Part shown: positions 19,897-28,786 of the stretch, piece by piece
Numbering within the stretch: the first letter of the stretch is position 1
Layout: each line of letters begins with the position of its first letter
Assembly (NCBI GenBank): GCA_937872095.1
Contig: CALMNW010000101.1
Span: 62,001 to 126,000 of the forward strand
Length of the DNA stretch: 64,000 nt
Reading direction: 5' to 3'
Source of the DNA: an uncultured Verrucomicrobiota bacterium
GTDB lineage: Bacteria > Verrucomicrobiota > Kiritimatiellia > CAIQIC01 > Lenti-01
Program-made: the position numbers and the translations under genes
Notes under the pieces: model-generated
What the model was told of the DNA's origin: nothing
The model's input: the letters and a program-made list of their open reading frames with translations, nothing else
Database searches by the model: none

Positions 19897-22800
19897 GCGG
19901 GATCTTCCGCCGGCGCCGGCGCGGGCGGTTGGGTTTCCGTCTCGTCGCGGAATTTCACCGAGACGATCTTCGAAATGCCCTGTTTTTCCATCGTGACGCC
20001 GTAGAGCGCGTTCGCCCGCCCGATCGTCTGGCGGTTGTGCGTGATGACGATGAACTGCGTGCCCTGGATGAAGCCCCGCAGCATCTCGAGGTAGCGGGCG
20101 ATGTTGCTGTCGTCGAGGGCCGCGTCGAGTTCGTCCGTCAGGCAGAACGCGCTGGGCTTGACCTTGAACAGCGAGAACAGCAGCGCTACGGCCGTCAGCG
20201 TGCGCTCGCCGCCGGAGAGCAGCGACACCGTCTGCAGCTTCTTGCCGGGCGGGCGCGCGATGATCTCGATGCCCGATTCCAGCACGTTCTCCTCGTCCAC
20301 CAGCACCAGCTTCGCGTTGCCGCCGCCGAAGAGCTGCTTGAACAGCTCCTGGAAATTCTCGTTCACCTGGTTGAAGGTTTCCGTGAACAACGAGGTCGTC
20401 GTGTCGTTGATCTTGCGGATCAGGTCCAGGAGCTGCTGCTTGGCGTTGACGAGGTCGTCGTTCTGCTGGCTCAGGAACGCGAAGCGCTCCTCCAGTTCCT
20501 GGTGTTCTTCGATGGCGACGAGATTCACCGGCCCCATGCTTTGGATCTTGGTGCGGATTTCCGCCACCATGGTTTCGAGGGCCTCCCGGTCGGCGGGCCG
20601 GGCGTCCGCCTCCCACTCCGGCTCCTTCGCCTTGAGCACCTCGGCGGGCTGCAGGCTGTATTCGGCGCTCATGCGCTCCACGAGATTCTGGCGGTGCAGG
20701 CGCTGGCGCGCCAGCTGGATGTCCACGCCGTTGCGCCGTTCGCGGACGGCGTCGAGATCCGTCCGCTGCGCGTGCAGTTCCGCGTCGCTCTTCGCCAATT
20801 CGGCGTTGCGGCTTTCGCGCTGCGCGCGGGTTTCCTGCAGTTCGGCTTGGCAGCGGGCCATTTCCGCTTCAAGCGGCCCGATCTGCCCTTCGGCTTCCCG
20901 GGTGGCCGTCTGCAGCGCGCCGATGCGTTCGCGGTACGAATCGATGCCGGCGGCCCGTTCGTTGATCAAGGCTTCCAGTTCGCGGATGCGCGCTTCCAGC
21001 GGTTCGCCCCGCGCCCGCAGGCCGTCGAGCTGCTGCTTGTAGCCGGAAAGCGCCACGCGGCATTCCGTCGCCGCTTCCAGATGGGCGTTCCGCTCGTCTT
21101 CGAGCCGGCGCAGTTTCTCGGAGTCGGCGGCGTTCTGGGCGCGCACTTCCGCCTGCCGCGTCCGGATGGCTTCCATCTCGCCGGCCATCGCCGTCCGCCG
21201 CTGCGTGCCCGCGCCGGTCTTCTCGACGAGGGCCTGCAATTCCCAGCCGATCGTTTCGGCGCGTTCGCCGGCCTGCTTGGCCTCGCGTTCCACCATCCGG
21301 ATTTCGCCTTCGGCCAGGGCCATTTCGCGGCGGTGGCTTTCCAGCGCGGTTTGCGCTTCGTCCAGCGCCGCGCGGCCCGACGTTTCGTCGCCCTGCAGCC
21401 CTTCGGCGCGGGCGCGCGCGGCGGCGGCCGCCTGGCGCAGGCGGTCCAAATCTTCCTGCCATTCGGCCAGCTGGTGCTCGCGGGCCAGCGGATTGCTTTC
21501 GTCCTCGCCCGGGGCCCAGAATTCCACGGAGCCGTCGCCGCGCGCCACGATGCCGTCGCGCGTGACGTAGGCCAGGCCCGCCGGGACGGACTCCGGCACG
21601 TCGGCGGCCGTCGCCACGACGCGCACGCCGCCCAGCAATCGCCGCAGCAGGCCGTCCAGGCCGTCGGGCGCCTTCACGTGGTCCAGCAAGGGTTCGCCCG
21701 CGCCCGCGGGCGTTTTGCCGTCCGCGCCGCCGGCGGCGGACAGCAGGCGGACCGCGCCGCCCTGCGCCGCCTGGAGATTCTTCGCGATGTCCAGCGCGGC
21801 GGCCGCGTCCTGCACGAGAACGGCGTCCAGCCACGACCGCAGCGCAGCCTCCAGCGCAAGCTGGTGGTCCTTGTCGGCGCGCACTTTCTCGGCCAGCGCG
21901 CCCAAGACCTGCTTGGGATCGACGCCCGGCACCGCCGCGTTTTCGAGAAGCTTTTTCGCGCCGGCGGGAAATCCGCGCGCTTCGGCGCGGTTGCGGGCCA
22001 GCAAATTCACTTGCGCCTCGCGCGCCGCGGCCTCGGACGACAGCTTCGAGATTTCGCGCTGGAGTTCGGCGAGCTGTTCGGCGCGCGCGGCCTGCGACCG
22101 GCGCAGGTCCTCGACCTGGCGCTGCGCCTGTTCGGCGCCTTCCTGCTTCCGGTCGCGCTGCGCGGCCATCAGCCCCAGCCGTTCGGCGTAGGATTCGACC
22201 GCGCGTTCGGCCTCGGCCTTTTCGGCGGCGAAACGCTCGCGGCGGAGCAGGTCCGTGCGTTCGCGCGCCTCGATTTCGTTCCACTCGTTCTGGAGGCGGG
22301 CCAGGCGCGTTTCGAGATCCAGCGCTTCGGTGCGCAGGTCCTGCAGGCGCTTGCGCGCGGCGGCGGTTTCCTGGTCGTGCGCGGCGAGGGTCGCCTGCCG
22401 TTTTTCCAGATCCTGGCGCGCCGTCTCGTGCGCGTCCGTCGCGGCGATCAAATCCTTCTTCAGGGCGTCCAGCTCGGCCTCGTGGACGCCGCGGCTGGCG
22501 CGCGCGCTTTCCGTCTCGCGCGAATCGCGCTGCGAAAGCGACTCCAGCTCCTGGGCCCGCTCCTGGTTGACGCGGATCAGTTCCCGCGCGCGGGCCAGCG
22601 CGCCGGAGGCCTCCGACGACGCGTCCATCGCCGCGGCGATGCGCCCTTCCACTTCGGCCATGTTCTGGCGCAGTTCGGCCGCGCGGGTTTCCGCCGCCTC
22701 CACGCCGGTCCGCAGCTGCTCTTCGCGCGCCGTGTGCTCCTTCAGCTCCCCTTCCAGCGCGGCCAGCGAAGCGTCCAGCTCCGCGAGCCGGCCCTTGGCC

Positions 22801-23486
22801 AGCCAGACGTCGCACCCGCGCAGCTGATCCTGCAGGCTCTTGTAGCGCCGGGCCTTCCCGACCTGCCGCTGCAGCGAGATGATCTGGCGCTTCACTTCCT
22901 TGATGATGTCGCTCAACCGCAGCAGGTTCGCCTCGGTGTGCTCCAGCTTGCGCAGGGCCTCCTTCTTGTCGGCCTTGTACTTGCTGATGCCGCTGGCCTC
23001 TTCGAACACCTCGCGGCGGTCGTCGGGGCGCGAGCTGAGGATCTGGTCGATGCGCCCCTGCTCCATCACGCTGTAGGAATTCGTGCCCAGCCCCGTGTCC
23101 ATGAAGAGGCGCTGGATGTCCTTCAGGCGGCACGGCGTCTTGTTGATGAAATACTGGCCTTCGCCGGACCGAAACACGCGGCGCGTCACCGTCACCTCGT
23201 TGTATTCCGTCCCCAGCACCGCTTCGCAGTCCGTCAGCGTCAGGCTCACCTCGGCCATCGCCAGCGGCTTGGCCTGGTCGGTGCCGTTGAAGATCACGTC
23301 CGTCATCGCGCCGCCGCGCAGCGCCTTCGGGCTCTGTTCGCCCAGCACCCAGCGGATCGCGTCCGACACGTTGCTCTTGCCGCATCCGTTCGGACCCACG
23401 ATCGCCATCATTCCGGGTTCGAACACCAGCTTCGTCCGCTCGGCGAAGCTCTTGAACCCGACCATTTCGAGTGCTTTTAGATACAC
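19893..23486 (-). CDS. smc: Chromosome segregation protein SMC
   Basis: The 1197-aa ATPase holds and organises the chromosome with ScpA/ScpB. It has the Walker A GPNGCGKSN near residue 30 and a long coiled coil. A hinge follows at about residues 500-660, then a second coiled coil. The signature LLSGGERTLTAVALLFS and Walker B CLTDELDAALDD end the head domain. The start is GTG at 23486 (VYLKALEMVGFKSFAERTKL) because GAGGAGAAACC precedes it; the open frame further upstream has no such site. The C-terminus is Pro/Ala-rich. Confidence 0.97.
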   Translation of the reverse strand: MYLKALEMVGFKSFAERTKLVFEPGMMAIVGPNGCGKSNVSDAIRWVLGEQSPKALRGGAMTDVIFNGTDQAKPLAMAEVSLTLTDCEAVLGTEYNEVTVTRRVFRSGEGQYFINKTPCRLKDIQRLFMDTGLGTNSYSVMEQGRIDQILSSRPDDRREVFEEASGISKYKADKKEALRKLEHTEANLLRLSDIIKEVKRQIISLQRQVGKARRYKSLQDQLRGCDVWLAKGRLAELDASLAALEGELKEHTAREEQLRTGVEAAETRAAELRQNMAEVEGRIAAAMDASSEASGALARARELIRVNQERAQELESLSQRDSRETESARASRGVHEAELDALKKDLIAATDAHETARQDLEKRQATLAAHDQETAAARKRLQDLRTEALDLETRLARLQNEWNEIEARERTDLLRRERFAAEKAEAERAVESYAERLGLMAAQRDRKQEGAEQAQRQVEDLRRSQAARAEQLAELQREISKLSSEAAAREAQVNLLARNRAEARGFPAGAKKLLENAAVPGVDPKQVLGALAEKVRADKDHQLALEAALRSWLDAVLVQDAAAALDIAKNLQAAQGGAVRLLSAAGGADGKTPAGAGEPLLDHVKAPDGLDGLLRRLLGGVRVVATAADVPESVPAGLAYVTRDGIVARGDGSVEFWAPGEDESNPLAREHQLAEWQEDLDRLRQAAAAARARAEGLQGDETSGRAALDEAQTALESHRREMALAEGEIRMVEREAKQAGERAETIGWELQALVEKTGAGTQRRTAMAGEMEAIRTRQAEVRAQNAADSEKLRRLEDERNAHLEAATECRVALSGYKQQLDGLRARGEPLEARIRELEALINERAAGIDSYRERIGALQTATREAEGQIGPLEAEMARCQAELQETRAQRESRNAELAKSDAELHAQRTDLDAVRERRNGVDIQLARQRLHRQNLVERMSAEYSLQPAEVLKAKEPEWEADARPADREALETMVAEIRTKIQSMGPVNLVAIEEHQELEERFAFLSQQNDDLVNAKQQLLDLIRKINDTTTSLFTETFNQVNENFQELFKQLFGGGNAKLVLVDEENVLESGIEIIARPPGKKLQTVSLLSGGERTLTAVALLFSLFKVKPSAFCLTDELDAALDDSNIARYLEMLRGFIQGTQFIVITHNRQTIGRANALYGVTMEKQGISKIVSVKFRDETETQPPAPAPAEDPA

Positions 23487-23774
23487 GGTTTCTCCTCGCG
23501 CGGCCGGACAGGTCCCGCGCCGCGACACAGCCGGGCATTGACTCAAAAAACGCCCCCGGAATCAATCTCGTTTTCGAATCGCCGCCGCCGCCGCACCCCC
23601 TCCGCCAAACGGGTATTGTTTTATAAAACAATACCCGTTTGGCTCGGCCGGCGATGCGCCGGATCAAGGGTGTCCTCCGCGGAGCCAACCCGGCGCCATG
23701 GTCATCGACCCGGCCTTTGGCCGGCGGCGCATAACCCACGCTCCATCCGCAGGCGCGAATGGAGGAACCCGCGC
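23487..23774. other. Intergenic region rich in palindromes
   Basis: No gene is supported. It holds the smc ribosome binding site (near 23490-23500), the 40-base AT-cored palindrome listed separately, and two smaller GC hairpins: CCGGCG-ATG-CGCCGG near 23648 and CCGGCC-TTT-GGCCGG near 23711. Confidence 0.45.
23604..23643. repeat. Perfect 40-base palindrome with AT-rich core
   Basis: Each half reads GCCAAACGGGTATTGTTTTA and the other half is its exact reverse complement. The AT core is unlike the surrounding GC-rich sequence, which suggests a small mobile or regulatory repeat. Confidence 0.75.
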
Positions 23775-25202
23775 TTAGAACTGGAAGTAGATGTAGGGCG
23801 CCTGCTGGTTCACCGCGCCCAGATAGGTGGCCGCCACCAGCAGGCCCCACGCCGCCGCCCGCACCGGCCACGGCACCCGCGCCCATTTCTCGTTCAGGCC
23901 CCCGTATTCCTGGGCCAGTTCGACGGCCAACCAGATCGCGATCAGCGCCCCGAAGCCCCCCAGCGGCCAGCCGAACGGCGTGATTGGCCCGTCGTGCAGC
24001 CCCACGCAAGCGCGGCAGATCTTCCCGATGGTCGCCACGTCCGGGCTGCGGAAGAAGATCAGGCCGACGATATTGAGCCAGAACGTCGCCGCCACCGAAA
24101 GGCCGAGGGCCCAGGCGGACCCGTTCTTCGGGGCGCGCCGGCCGCGCCGCTTCCGGTAGAACTTCCACAGGTAGTAGCCCGTCAGCAGCACGGCGTGGTA
24201 GGCGCCCCAGAACACGAAGTTCCAACGCGCCCCGTGCCACAGCCCGCACAGCACGAGGACCGCCGTGGCGTTGAAGATCGCGCGGCGCCCGCCCTTGCGG
24301 AAGCCGCCCAGCGGCAGGAACACGTAGTCGTGGAACCAGCGCGTCAGCGTCATGTGCCAACGGTTCCAGAAGTCGGCGATCGACGCCGAAACCAGCGGAC
24401 GGTGGAAGTTTTCCCGCAGCTGCACGCCGAACAGCCGGGCCGATCCGATCGCGATGCTCGCGTAGCTGGCGAAATCGAAGTAGATCTGCCCGCCGAACGC
24501 CACCAGCCCCAGCCAGGTCGCCGCCGCCGAATGCGTGCCCGGCGAAGCGAACACCGCATCCACCAGGATGCCCAGCCGGTCGGCCACCACCAGCTTGAGG
24601 AAAAGGCCCGTCAAGATGCGCTTGGCGCCGGCCACCAGGTTTTCCAGCAAGACCGGGTGCTGCGCGCGCAGCTGGGGCAGCAGATGCGGCGCGCGCTCGA
24701 TCGGTCCCGCCACCAGCTGCGGGAAGTAGCAGACGTAGAGCGCGAAGGTCCACAGGTCCCGTTCCGCCGGCAGCTGCCGCTTGTAGACGTCGATCGAATA
24801 GCTCAGCGTCTGGAACGTGTAGAACGAAATGCCCACGGGCAGGATGAACCCCATGGGTTCCCAATGCCCCGCGAACCCCAGCAGATGTCCGAGCCCGACC
24901 ACGTTGGCGCCCAGGAAATCGCCGTACTTGAAGAAGCCCAGCATGCCGAGATTCCCGGCCAGGCTGCAGCCCAGCAGCGCCTTGCGGCCGCGCGGATTCT
25001 CCGTGCGCGCCAGCCCGAGCCCCACGAGATAATCCAAAACCGTGGACGCGAAGATCAGGAGACCGTAGACCGGCGTTTCCCAGCAATAGAACACGTAGCT
25101 CGCGACCAGCAGGAGGATTTGCCGGCCCCGCAACGGCAGCGCCGCGTGCAGCAGCCAGACCGCCGCCAAAAAGACCGCATAGGTGTAGGTCGCGAACAAC
25201 AT
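23775..25202 (-). CDS. MBOAT-family membrane O-acyltransferase (AlgI/PatA-like)
   Basis: This 475-aa polytopic membrane protein transfers acyl groups, usually acetyl, to glycans at the outer face of the inner membrane. The family blocks are ADFWNRWHMTLTRWFHDYVF (about residues 272-291) and LWHGARWNFVFWGAYHAVL (about 322-340), which carries the essential His. It starts at the ATG at 25202 (MLFATYTYAVFLAAVW), four bases after the stop of the SGNH gene. An MBOAT beside an SGNH hydrolase-fold partner is the standard PatA/PatB or AlgI/AlgJ-X pattern for cell-wall or exopolysaccharide acetylation. Confidence 0.93.
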   Translation of the reverse strand: MLFATYTYAVFLAAVWLLHAALPLRGRQILLLVASYVFYCWETPVYGLLIFASTVLDYLVGLGLARTENPRGRKALLGCSLAGNLGMLGFFKYGDFLGANVVGLGHLLGFAGHWEPMGFILPVGISFYTFQTLSYSIDVYKRQLPAERDLWTFALYVCYFPQLVAGPIERAPHLLPQLRAQHPVLLENLVAGAKRILTGLFLKLVVADRLGILVDAVFASPGTHSAAATWLGLVAFGGQIYFDFASYASIAIGSARLFGVQLRENFHRPLVSASIADFWNRWHMTLTRWFHDYVFLPLGGFRKGGRRAIFNATAVLVLCGLWHGARWNFVFWGAYHAVLLTGYYLWKFYRKRRGRRAPKNGSAWALGLSVAATFWLNIVGLIFFRSPDVATIGKICRACVGLHDGPITPFGWPLGGFGALIAIWLAVELAQEYGGLNEKWARVPWPVRAAAWGLLVAATYLGAVNQQAPYIYFQF

Positions 25203-25206
25203 GGCC

Positions 25207-26289
25207 CTAGCGCCCCGCCTTCGTTTCCGCCGCGATCCGATCCGCCAGCCATTCCGCCATCCGACGGTGGTTGCGGGCATGGAAATGGTTGCTCGTGATG
25301 AAATCGTCCGGTGGCAGCAGGCCCGTCAGATCCTCGAACGGCAGGCCCCGTTCGGCCGCCAGACGCGCCGCGTCCCGCCGGAACGCGGCGACCCATTCGC
25401 CGTCCGGGGTGCCCGCGAAATCGGAGCTCAGCGGCGCCGTCGCCACCAGCTTGTGCGCCGCCGGGATTTCCGCCAACTGGTCCAGGAATTCCGCCAGCAA
25501 AACCGTCGACCGCTCGTCGTAGGTCAGATCCAGCCGGCCGCCCGTCCGATCCGGAATCGGATCCGGCACGGGCGCCGTCCGGGCCTTGCCCGGCAACTGC
25601 CAGAAACGATAAGTCGTCCGCGGCGCGTAGAACGTCTTCTGCGCGCCCGGATAGCGCGTATCCAGCCACGACCACAGGAAATCGCGGAAACGCAGCAGCG
25701 GAAACCGGTCGGTCACCCACGCCGTCAGCGTATCCTCGACTTTGCCGTGCCGGCGCCAGAACGAAAGCGGCAGGCGCCGCGCCACGTCGAGTTCCGTCGG
25801 CAGGCGCACCAGATCGGTGCGGGGATAGGAAAACCCCTTGGTGAAATTCTCCGCCCGGTAATCCGCGCTGCCGGAAACCGAAACCAGCCAGAGCGGCCGC
25901 TCCTCCCGCAAGCGCGCCGCCAGCGCCGCGTATTCGATGGACGTCACGCCGTCGATCGACAGGTTCAGCACTTCCCACCGGTCGATTCCGCCTGCTTTCC
26001 GCTCGTTCAGCAGCGTCTCCAGCACGGACGGATAGCCGTGGCGCGCCGGATATTCCCCCCCGTACGCCTGCGAGTCCGAAATCAAAACGACGCAGGCCGC
26101 GTCGCCGGCGTCCCGGACGGCCGCCACGTAGCGCGGCCAGTCCCGGAACCGATAGGGATTGCGCGCCGACTCCACGCAGCTCGCCGCCGGGGGCAAGCTC
26201 CGCGCCGCCAGGCCCCAGGCCAGCCCGATCACGGCCAGCCCGATGCCGGCCGCCGCCGCCACCTTGATTCTGTAGGCACCGTTGGTCAT
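25207..26289 (-). CDS. SGNH-fold partner of the MBOAT acyltransferase
   Basis: The 360-aa protein has one N-terminal membrane helix (VAAAAGIGLAVIGLAWGLAA) and an extracytoplasmic domain. The block I serine lies in VVLISDSQAYGGEYPARHG and the block V His in SNHFHARNHRRMAEWLAD. These are the Ser and His/Asn elements of an SGNH esterase/acyltransferase. It would take the acyl group passed through the MBOAT protein downstream and place it on a glycan. The ATG at 26289 is favoured by the promoter just upstream. Glycan and acyl group are unknown. Confidence 0.8.
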   Translation of the reverse strand: MTNGAYRIKVAAAAGIGLAVIGLAWGLAARSLPPAASCVESARNPYRFRDWPRYVAAVRDAGDAACVVLISDSQAYGGEYPARHGYPSVLETLLNERKAGGIDRWEVLNLSIDGVTSIEYAALAARLREERPLWLVSVSGSADYRAENFTKGFSYPRTDLVRLPTELDVARRLPLSFWRRHGKVEDTLTAWVTDRFPLLRFRDFLWSWLDTRYPGAQKTFYAPRTTYRFWQLPGKARTAPVPDPIPDRTGGRLDLTYDERSTVLLAEFLDQLAEIPAAHKLVATAPLSSDFAGTPDGEWVAAFRRDAARLAAERGLPFEDLTGLLPPDDFITSNHFHARNHRRMAEWLADRIAAETKAGR

Positions 26290-26300
26290 GGAACTTGCGT

Positions 26301-26329
26301 GGGATATCATCCCCGACCTTGAAAATCAA
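26301..26329 (-). promoter_or_regulatory. Promoter of the SGNH/MBOAT pair, near-leaderless
   Basis: On the minus strand TTGATT (26329-26324), 17 bases, TATCCC (26306-26301), then 11 bases to the ATG at 26289. Confidence 0.4.
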
Positions 26330-26340
26330 GATTCATGCGC

Positions 26341-26366
26341 CACGCGGAGACGCGGAGGACGCAGAG
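26341..26366 (+). repeat. Left inverted repeat flanking the GxxExxY gene
   Basis: The 26-base unit begins CACGCGGAG and contains CGCGGAGGACGC. It matches the reverse complement of 26823-26848 at 24 of 26 positions. Confidence 0.8.
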
Positions 26367-26371
26367 AACAT

Positions 26372-26815
26372 TCAACCCGGGGATGACTGGTTCACCCGCA
26401 GCTGCGGAGATTCCCCAGGTGAAAGGCGGTTTACGATCCGGCTCAATCCCTCCCGCAACGTGGCGACACCGAAATTGACGAGCAATCCGACTGGTAAATG
26501 GAGCAGGCGGAGATAGGTCAACAGTTGCTTCTTGTGAACGGGAGAAACCGCCTCTACCGATTTCAGCTCCACGACAACCGTTCCCTCCACAAGCAAATCG
26601 AGCCGAAATCCCTCCTCGAAGCGAAGACCATCGAATTCGAACGAAATCGGCTTTTGCCGTTCGACCCGGAATCCTCTTCGGCATAATTCTTTCGCCAAAA
26701 GCGATTCATAAACCGATTCAAGCAATCCCGGCCCCAATCCTTGGTGCAACTTGACAGCCGCATCCACGATGGCTCCGGTGATCTCATCCAGACTTCGGGC
26801 TTTCTCCTCACCCAT
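26372..26815 (-). CDS. GxxExxY-family protein
   Basis: The 147-aa protein carries the family motif G-x-x-E-x-x-Y in GPGLLESVYESLLAKEL (about residues 28-44), then FEEGFRLDLLVEGTVVVELKS (D and E-x-K). The latter resembles the active site of PD-(D/E)XK nucleases. Such genes are often multi-copy in PVC genomes and their role is unknown. Here the gene is bracketed by 26-base inverted repeats, as if it were or had been a small mobile unit. The ATG at 26815 begins MGEEKARSLDEITGAIVDAA. It is flanked by unrelated metabolic genes. Confidence 0.85.
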   Translation of the reverse strand: MGEEKARSLDEITGAIVDAAVKLHQGLGPGLLESVYESLLAKELCRRGFRVERQKPISFEFDGLRFEEGFRLDLLVEGTVVVELKSVEAVSPVHKKQLLTYLRLLHLPVGLLVNFGVATLREGLSRIVNRLSPGESPQLRVNQSSPG

Positions 26816-26822
26816 GTCCCAA

Positions 26823-26848
26823 CTCCGCGTCCTCCGCGCCTCCGCGTG
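26823..26848 (-). repeat. Right inverted repeat flanking the GxxExxY gene
   Basis: Reverse-complement partner of 26341-26366, with two mismatches. It lies 8 bases upstream of the GxxExxY start codon and 19 bases beyond the end of the glutamate dehydrogenase gene. Confidence 0.8.
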
Positions 26849-26866
26849 AACGTCCGGGCGGTTCCC

Positions 26867-28138
26867 CTACGGATAGATGCCGCGGAGAGTGGCCGCCTTG
26901 GCGACGCGGCTGATGGCGAGAATCTGCGCCGCCATGCGCAGGTCGCACTTCTCCCGCGCCGCCACGTCGTACACGTCGTGGAAACTGCGCATCATCAGGC
27001 GGTCGAGGCTGCGGTTCACGTCTTCCTCGTCCCAGAAATTCGCCTGCAGGTCCTGCACCCACTCGAAGTAGGACACCGTCACGCCGCCGGCGTTCGCCAA
27101 GATGTCCGGCACGATCGTCGTTCCGGCCTTGGCGAGGATCTCGTCGGCTTCGGGACTGGTCGGGCCGTTCGCGCCTTCGACGATGATCTTCGCCTGCACC
27201 GCGCCGGCGTTCTCCGCCGTGATCTGGTTTTCCAGCGCGCACGGCGCCAGGATGTCCACCGGCAGCGCCAGCAGCCGCGCGTTGGCGACGTCGTGGCCTT
27301 CCACGTATTCGCCGCCGCCGAAGCCCTTGATCTGCTTGTGCGGGCTCTTCTGCACGTGCGCCAGCAGCGCCGGCACGTCCAGCCCGCGCGGGTTGAAGAG
27401 CCCGCCGCCCACGTCGGTGACGCCCACGACTTTGAAGCCCTTGCCGTACAGGAATTTCGCCGCCGAGCTGCCCACGTTGCCGAAGCCTTGGATCGCCACC
27501 GTGCTCTGCGCCGGAAGCAGGCCCAGGCGTTCCGCCGCCGCGATCATCACCGTCGCCACCCCGCGGCCCGTCGCTTCGCCGCGCCCCTGGCTGCCGCCGA
27601 TCTCGATGGGCTTGCCCGTCACCACGCCGGGCACCGAATAGCCCACCGTCATCGAATACGTGTCCATCATCCACGCCATCGTCTGCGGATTCGTGTTCAC
27701 GTCCGGCGCCGGAATGTCCTTGGCGGGACCGATGATGATGGCGATCTCGCTGGTGAAGCGCCGCGTCATGCGCTCGATCTCGCCGAGGCTCATCGCGGCC
27801 GGATCGCAGATCACGCCGCCTTTGGCGCCGCCGTAGGGCAGCCCGATCACCGCGCACTTCCAGGTCATCAGCATCGCCAAGGCCTTGACCTCGTCGAGCG
27901 TCACGCCCGGATGGAAACGGATGCCGCCCTTGGTGGGGCCGCGCTCGGAGTTGTGCTGCACGCGGTACCCCTCGAACACCTTCACCTTGCCGTCGTCCAT
28001 CCGGATCGGCACCGAGACGATCAGCGCCCGTTCGCAATGGCGCATCTTGGCGTGGACGCTCGGATCCAGATTCATCCGCTGCGCCACGCGATCGAGTTGC
28101 TGGCAGGCCATGTTCCAAAAACTGAAATTCGCGCTCAT
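26867..28138 (-). CDS. Glutamate dehydrogenase (Glu/Leu/Phe/Val family)
   Basis: It interconverts glutamate with 2-oxoglutarate and ammonia using NAD(P). The 423-aa length is that of the hexameric RocG/GudB-type enzymes. Visible blocks are GPTKGGIRFHPGVTLDE and LPYGGAKGGVICDP (catalytic Lys region), then APDVNTNPQTMAWMMDTYS. These are followed by the nucleotide-binding AIQGFGNVGSSAA and LAPCALENQITAENA. The ATG at 28138 is chosen because CGGAGGAACCCC precedes it; the frame upstream is open but has no site. Cofactor preference cannot be read safely. Confidence 0.96.
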   Translation of the reverse strand: MSANFSFWNMACQQLDRVAQRMNLDPSVHAKMRHCERALIVSVPIRMDDGKVKVFEGYRVQHNSERGPTKGGIRFHPGVTLDEVKALAMLMTWKCAVIGLPYGGAKGGVICDPAAMSLGEIERMTRRFTSEIAIIIGPAKDIPAPDVNTNPQTMAWMMDTYSMTVGYSVPGVVTGKPIEIGGSQGRGEATGRGVATVMIAAAERLGLLPAQSTVAIQGFGNVGSSAAKFLYGKGFKVVGVTDVGGGLFNPRGLDVPALLAHVQKSPHKQIKGFGGGEYVEGHDVANARLLALPVDILAPCALENQITAENAGAVQAKIIVEGANGPTSPEADEILAKAGTTIVPDILANAGGVTVSYFEWVQDLQANFWDEEDVNRSLDRLMMRSFHDVYDVAAREKCDLRMAAQILAISRVAKAATLRGIYP

Positions 28139-28270
28139 GGGGTTCCTCCGGGATTCGTTGATTGGGTTTAAGATAGTCTTCCCCCCCGCCCGAGGGAAGA
28201 AAATCCTTGGCCCGGCCCGGCGGCCCGGCCGGCCCGCCATCTTGTAATCGAATCGGAACAGGCCGGCGGA

Positions 28271-28299
28271 TTGACAGACTCCGCGTCCTCCGATATTTT
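28271..28299 (+). promoter_or_regulatory. Sigma70-type promoter of the response regulator
   Basis: A consensus -35 TTGACA (28271-28276), 17 bases, and TATTTT (28294-28299). The leader is about 28 bases with GAAGAAA before the ATG at 28334. Confidence 0.65.
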
Positions 28300-28333
28300 A
28301 CGGACGCATCTATAGAACCCTCTTGAAGAAACC

Positions 28334-28720
28334 ATGGCCAATATCTTGATCATCGACGACGACGTGGCGGTCCGCGAATACCTCGCGACGCTGGTCACGC
28401 GCTTGCGCCACCGCGCCTTCCAGGCCGCCACCTGCGCCGAAGGCTTGGAGCAACTCGCCAACCCCACCATCGACGTCGTCATCGCCGACATCTATCTGCC
28501 CGACAGCCCCTCCCTCCACCAATGGGTCGACCAGCTCAAGAAGACGGCCGCCGGCCGCCCCCTGATCCTCATCACCGGCGAACCGTCGGAAGAACTCGCC
28601 GCCAAGGCCCAGCGCGGGGAAATCATGGCGTTCCTCGCCAAGCCCTTCGAACTCGCGTTCATCAAGGGCCTGCTGGCCCGGGCCACCAGTTCGCCCGGAT
28701 CGCCCGCCGCCCCGAAATAG
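28334..28720 (+). CDS. Stand-alone response-regulator receiver domain
   Basis: The 128-aa protein is a single CheY-like receiver: the acidic pair in ILIIDDDVAVREYL, the phospho-acceptor Asp in VVIADIYLPDS (near residue 52), Thr in LILITGE and the conserved Lys in AFLAKPFE. There is no output domain, so it must act by protein contact or as a phosphorelay step. No histidine kinase is adjacent. The neighbour is an MscS-type channel with its own promoter. Confidence 0.92.
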   Translation: MANILIIDDDVAVREYLATLVTRLRHRAFQAATCAEGLEQLANPTIDVVIADIYLPDSPSLHQWVDQLKKTAAGRPLILITGEPSEELAAKAQRGEIMAFLAKPFELAFIKGLLARATSSPGSPAAPK

Positions 28721-28751
28721 GCGAGCGGCCGCCGTCCCGTTTTCCCGCTTC

Positions 28752-28780
28752 TTGCCTTCCGCGCGCACGGACGCTACCCT
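28752..28780 (+). promoter_or_regulatory. Promoter of the MscS gene, leaderless type
   Basis: TTGCCT (28752-28757), 17 bases, TACCCT (28775-28780), ATG six bases later at 28787. Confidence 0.4.
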
Positions 28781-28786
28781 GTCCGC

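Noticed and set aside
18858-23480. Plus-strand open frame of over 1500 codons opposite smc
   Set aside because: It is the antisense shadow of smc in very GC-rich DNA. It is Arg/Gln/Ala-rich with no domain, and smc is unmistakable on the other strand.
26341-26848. Insertion sequence with a transposase
   Set aside because: Inverted repeats are present, but the only gene is GxxExxY, which has no DDE or HUH motifs, and no target duplication is obvious.
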